From Picochlorum sp. 'celeri' (taxonomy: Eukaryota > Chlorophyta > Trebouxiophyceae), in contig JAACMV010000024.1 of assembly GCA_010909725.1 (NCBI GenBank), positions 558,001-622,000 of the forward strand: a stretch of 64,000 bases of DNA, read 5' to 3'. The notes beneath the pieces were generated by a model. The model saw only the letters and a program-made list of their open reading frames with translations, was not told where the DNA came from and searched no databases. The position numbers and the translations under genes were made by a program. Below, piece after piece: positions 62,254-64,000 of the stretch. Numbering within the stretch: the first letter of the stretch is position 1; the number at the start of each line of letters is the position of its first letter.

Positions 62254-64000
62254 ATGCAGCGTCCAGTGCCAGTGAAAAATAAGCAGCCTGCTCCGACGCA
62301 GATTACTGCTGAGCAGATTCTTCGAGAGTCTAAATCTTTGCAAGCAGATGAGTTTCAGGCGCCATCGGTGAAGATTACGGATCCGCAGGAGCTGGCGGAA
62401 TATCGTATGGGAAAGAGGAAGGAGTTTGAAGACAATGTGAGACGTGTTGGCAGATGGAATGGATCTATATGGGTCAAGTATGCTCAGTGGGAGGAGACGC
62501 AAAAGGACTTTCGAAGAGCTCGAAGTGTGTGGGAGAGAGCGCTGGAGACTGATCCGAGGAACACCAGTTTGTGGCTAAAGTATGCAGAGATGGAAATGAG
62601 GCATAGGTTTGTAAACCATGCGAGGAATGTGTGGGATAGAGCTGTGACCATGTTGCCAAGGATAGATCAGTTATGGTATAAATATATTCATATGGAAGAG
62701 ATGCTTGGTAATGTTGCGGGTGCTCGACAGATTTTTGAGAGGTGGATGCAGTGGGAGCCAGACCATCATGGCTGGATGGCGTATATTAAAATGGAGCTTC
62801 GATATGGGGAGGTTGATAGGGCGAGAGGTATATACGAAAGATATATTAGATGTATTCCCTCGGTGAAGGCGTGGGTGAGGTACGCCAAGTTTGAATTGAA
62901 GAATGGGAATCCTGGTCTGGCACGGAGGTGTTATGAGCGGTCTCTGGAAGAGTTGAGTGAGGATGACATCACAGATGAGCTATTTCTGAAATTTGCCGAG
63001 TTTGAGGAGATGTTGGATGAAACTGAAAGAGCAAGGGCTATTTACAAGTATGCTTTGGAGCATTTTAAAGAGGGCGATGCTTCAGCTATTCGACAACGAT
63101 ACATGGCATTTGAGAAACAGAGAGGGGACCGCGAGGGGATTGAGGAGGCAATATATGTAAAAAGGAGGGAAGAGTACGAGTCCAAGTTGAAGAGGGATCC
63201 TTTAGATTATGATTTGTGGTTTGATTTGACTCGTTTGGAGGAGGAAGCTGGAGATTTGGCAAAGATACGAAATGCATATGAAATGGCAGTGGCAGCATTG
63301 CCACCGGCAGAAGAGAAGAGGTATTGGGAGCGCTACATCTATATTTGGATAAAGTATGCCCTTTTTGAAGAACTTATCGCAAAAGATATGGAGCGCACTC
63401 GAGAAGTGTACAGGACATGCTTGAAGATCATCCCTCACTCTGCCTTCACGTTTGCAAAGATTTGGATCATGGCAGCTCAGTTTGAGATCAGACAGCATAG
63501 ATTGGATGCAGCCCGAAAAATTTTTGGGATGTCGATTGGCATGTGCCCGAAGAATAAATTGTTCAGATCGTATATTGAGATGGAGTTGTCGTTGGGTAAT
63601 ATTGATCGATGCAGGGTGCTCTATGAAAAGCATTTGGAATTCAATCCAGCATCTGCGGCAGCATGGGGACAATTCGCCGAACTAGAGACAGCTTTAGGGG
63701 AATCTGAAAGAGCACGAGCTCTGTATGAAATAGCAATATCTCAGCCCGAGCTTGACATGCCAGAGGCACTATGGAAAGCCTACATCGACTTTGAGATTGC
63801 TGAGGAAGACCGCAGAAATGCTCGAGCTCTGTATGAGAGACTTTTAGAGAAGACACAACATGTCAAAGTCTGGCTTTCCTATGCGAAATTCGAGGGAACT
63901 GCATTAAAAATATTAATAGCTGAACAAGAAGGAGAGGACACGTCGAAATTTGCTGGACAAGATGTACAAGAACTTGATGATTCTAGAAATGCAGTAGGCC
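62254..64000 (+). CDS. CRNKL1: Crooked neck/CLF1/SYF3 splicing factor (HAT repeats), cut by window end
   Basis: Open from the ATG at 62254 to the window end, 582 residues visible and no intron. The start MQRPVPVKNKQPAPTQITAE leads to at least ten HAT (half-a-TPR) repeats with the W-x-x-Y-A-x-x-E pattern: SIWVKYAQWEE, SLWLKYAEMEM, QLWYKYIHMEE, AWVRYAKFELKNG, YIYIWIKYALFEE and others. Crooked neck is a scaffold of the Prp19-associated (NTC) complex needed for spliceosome activation. Full-length family members have about 690-750 residues, so roughly 100-150 are missing beyond 64000. Confidence 0.93.
   Translation, partial: MQRPVPVKNKQPAPTQITAEQILRESKSLQADEFQAPSVKITDPQELAEYRMGKRKEFEDNVRRVGRWNGSIWVKYAQWEETQKDFRRARSVWERALETDPRNTSLWLKYAEMEMRHRFVNHARNVWDRAVTMLPRIDQLWYKYIHMEEMLGNVAGARQIFERWMQWEPDHHGWMAYIKMELRYGEVDRARGIYERYIRCIPSVKAWVRYAKFELKNGNPGLARRCYERSLEELSEDDITDELFLKFAEFEEMLDETERARAIYKYALEHFKEGDASAIRQRYMAFEKQRGDREGIEEAIYVKRREEYESKLKRDPLDYDLWFDLTRLEEEAGDLAKIRNAYEMAVAALPPAEEKRYWERYIYIWIKYALFEELIAKDMERTREVYRTCLKIIPHSAFTFAKIWIMAAQFEIRQHRLDAARKIFGMSIGMCPKNKLFRSYIEMELSLGNIDRCRVLYEKHLEFNPASAAAWGQFAELETALGESERARALYEIAISQPELDMPEALWKAYIDFEIAEEDRRNARALYERLLEKTQHVKVWLSYAKFEGTALKILIAEQEGEDTSKFAGQDVQELDDSRNAVG

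Noticed and set aside
1..64000. CRISPR arrays, transposases, integrases, phage genes, viral insertions
   Set aside because: I saw no regularly spaced direct repeats, transposase motifs or long terminal repeats, and no viral-type genes. The palindromes differ from each other and lack spacing expected of CRISPR.
1..64000. Bacterial-type operon or defence system
   Set aside because: The MoxR, CcdA, trigger factor and DUF711 genes have bacterial relatives, but they are scattered, on both strands, carry introns or transit peptides, and form no shared unit.

Overview
The window is nuclear DNA of a eukaryote, most likely a unicellular green alga of prasinophyte or early chlorophyte type. I read 40 protein-coding genes and one tRNA. 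Most genes are short, many are split by one to three introns of about 60-160 bp with GT-AG ends (donors are often gtacgt, gtatgt or gtgngt), and they lie on both strands with little space between them. Several families point to the green lineage: an AKR2 ankyrin chaperone, a RETICULATA-related plastid protein, an SnRK2-type kinase, a GNAT2/NSI-type acetyltransferase, dehydroascorbate reductase, plastid trigger factor, thylakoid CcdA and a PAA-type copper ATPase. Plastid-type proteins begin with plain transit peptides and no preceding signal peptide, which fits a primary plastid. The pentamer TGTAA, the usual polyadenylation signal of chlorophytes, lies just after many stop codons. I cannot name the species.

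Layout. 1-13 kb: the 3' end of an unrecognised gene, RETICULATA-related protein, TFIIIC90 (GTF3C4), a plastid MoxR AAA+ ATPase, AKR2 and CAND1. 13-25 kb: stromal cyclophilin, plastid 6-phosphogluconate dehydrogenase with a tRNA-Met inside one intron on the other strand, an unknown membrane-anchored protein, FIS1, a DDX52/ROK1-type helicase, an EF-hand membrane protein, a GNAT and a coiled-coil membrane protein. 25-35 kb: a tail-anchored coiled-coil protein, proteasome chaperone PAC2, CcdA, PAA copper ATPase, an unknown protein and trigger factor. 35-48 kb: mL45-like protein, ENGase (GH85), a diacylglycerol lipase, a coiled-coil protein, eIF5A, eS19, SKA1, galactokinase, bL17 and TBP. 49-64 kb: DHAR, a C9orf78/TLS1-like protein, SnRK2, nucleolin, a DUF711 protein, an RluA pseudouridine synthase, a degenerate alpha/beta hydrolase, two divergently transcribed secreted or membrane-anchored paralogues of an undescribed cysteine-containing family, and Crooked neck/CLF1 (cut by the window end).

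How the genes relate. This is mostly housekeeping sequence and no operon-like system is evident. Plastid functions recur: protein folding and targeting (AKR2, cyclophilin, trigger factor), thylakoid thiol and copper delivery (CcdA and the PAA ATPase lie tail to tail), and redox (6PGDH, DHAR). Convergent neighbours are often only 23-60 bp apart, so their 3' UTRs probably overlap.

Most unusual signals: (1) chains of abutting perfect palindromes in some divergent promoter regions, strongest at 20.58-21.05 kb; (2) the paired secreted paralogues at 59.1-61.8 kb; (3) proteins with altered catalytic residues (SnRK2 HRD to NRD, hydrolase GxSxG to GLGMG, DAG lipase Asp to Glu); (4) a TBP with a C-terminal tail beyond the core; (5) an intronic antisense tRNA-Met; (6) a structured segment in a nucleolin intron. 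Splice sites were read by eye from reading frame, GT-AG ends and family similarity; no alignment or transcript evidence was available.
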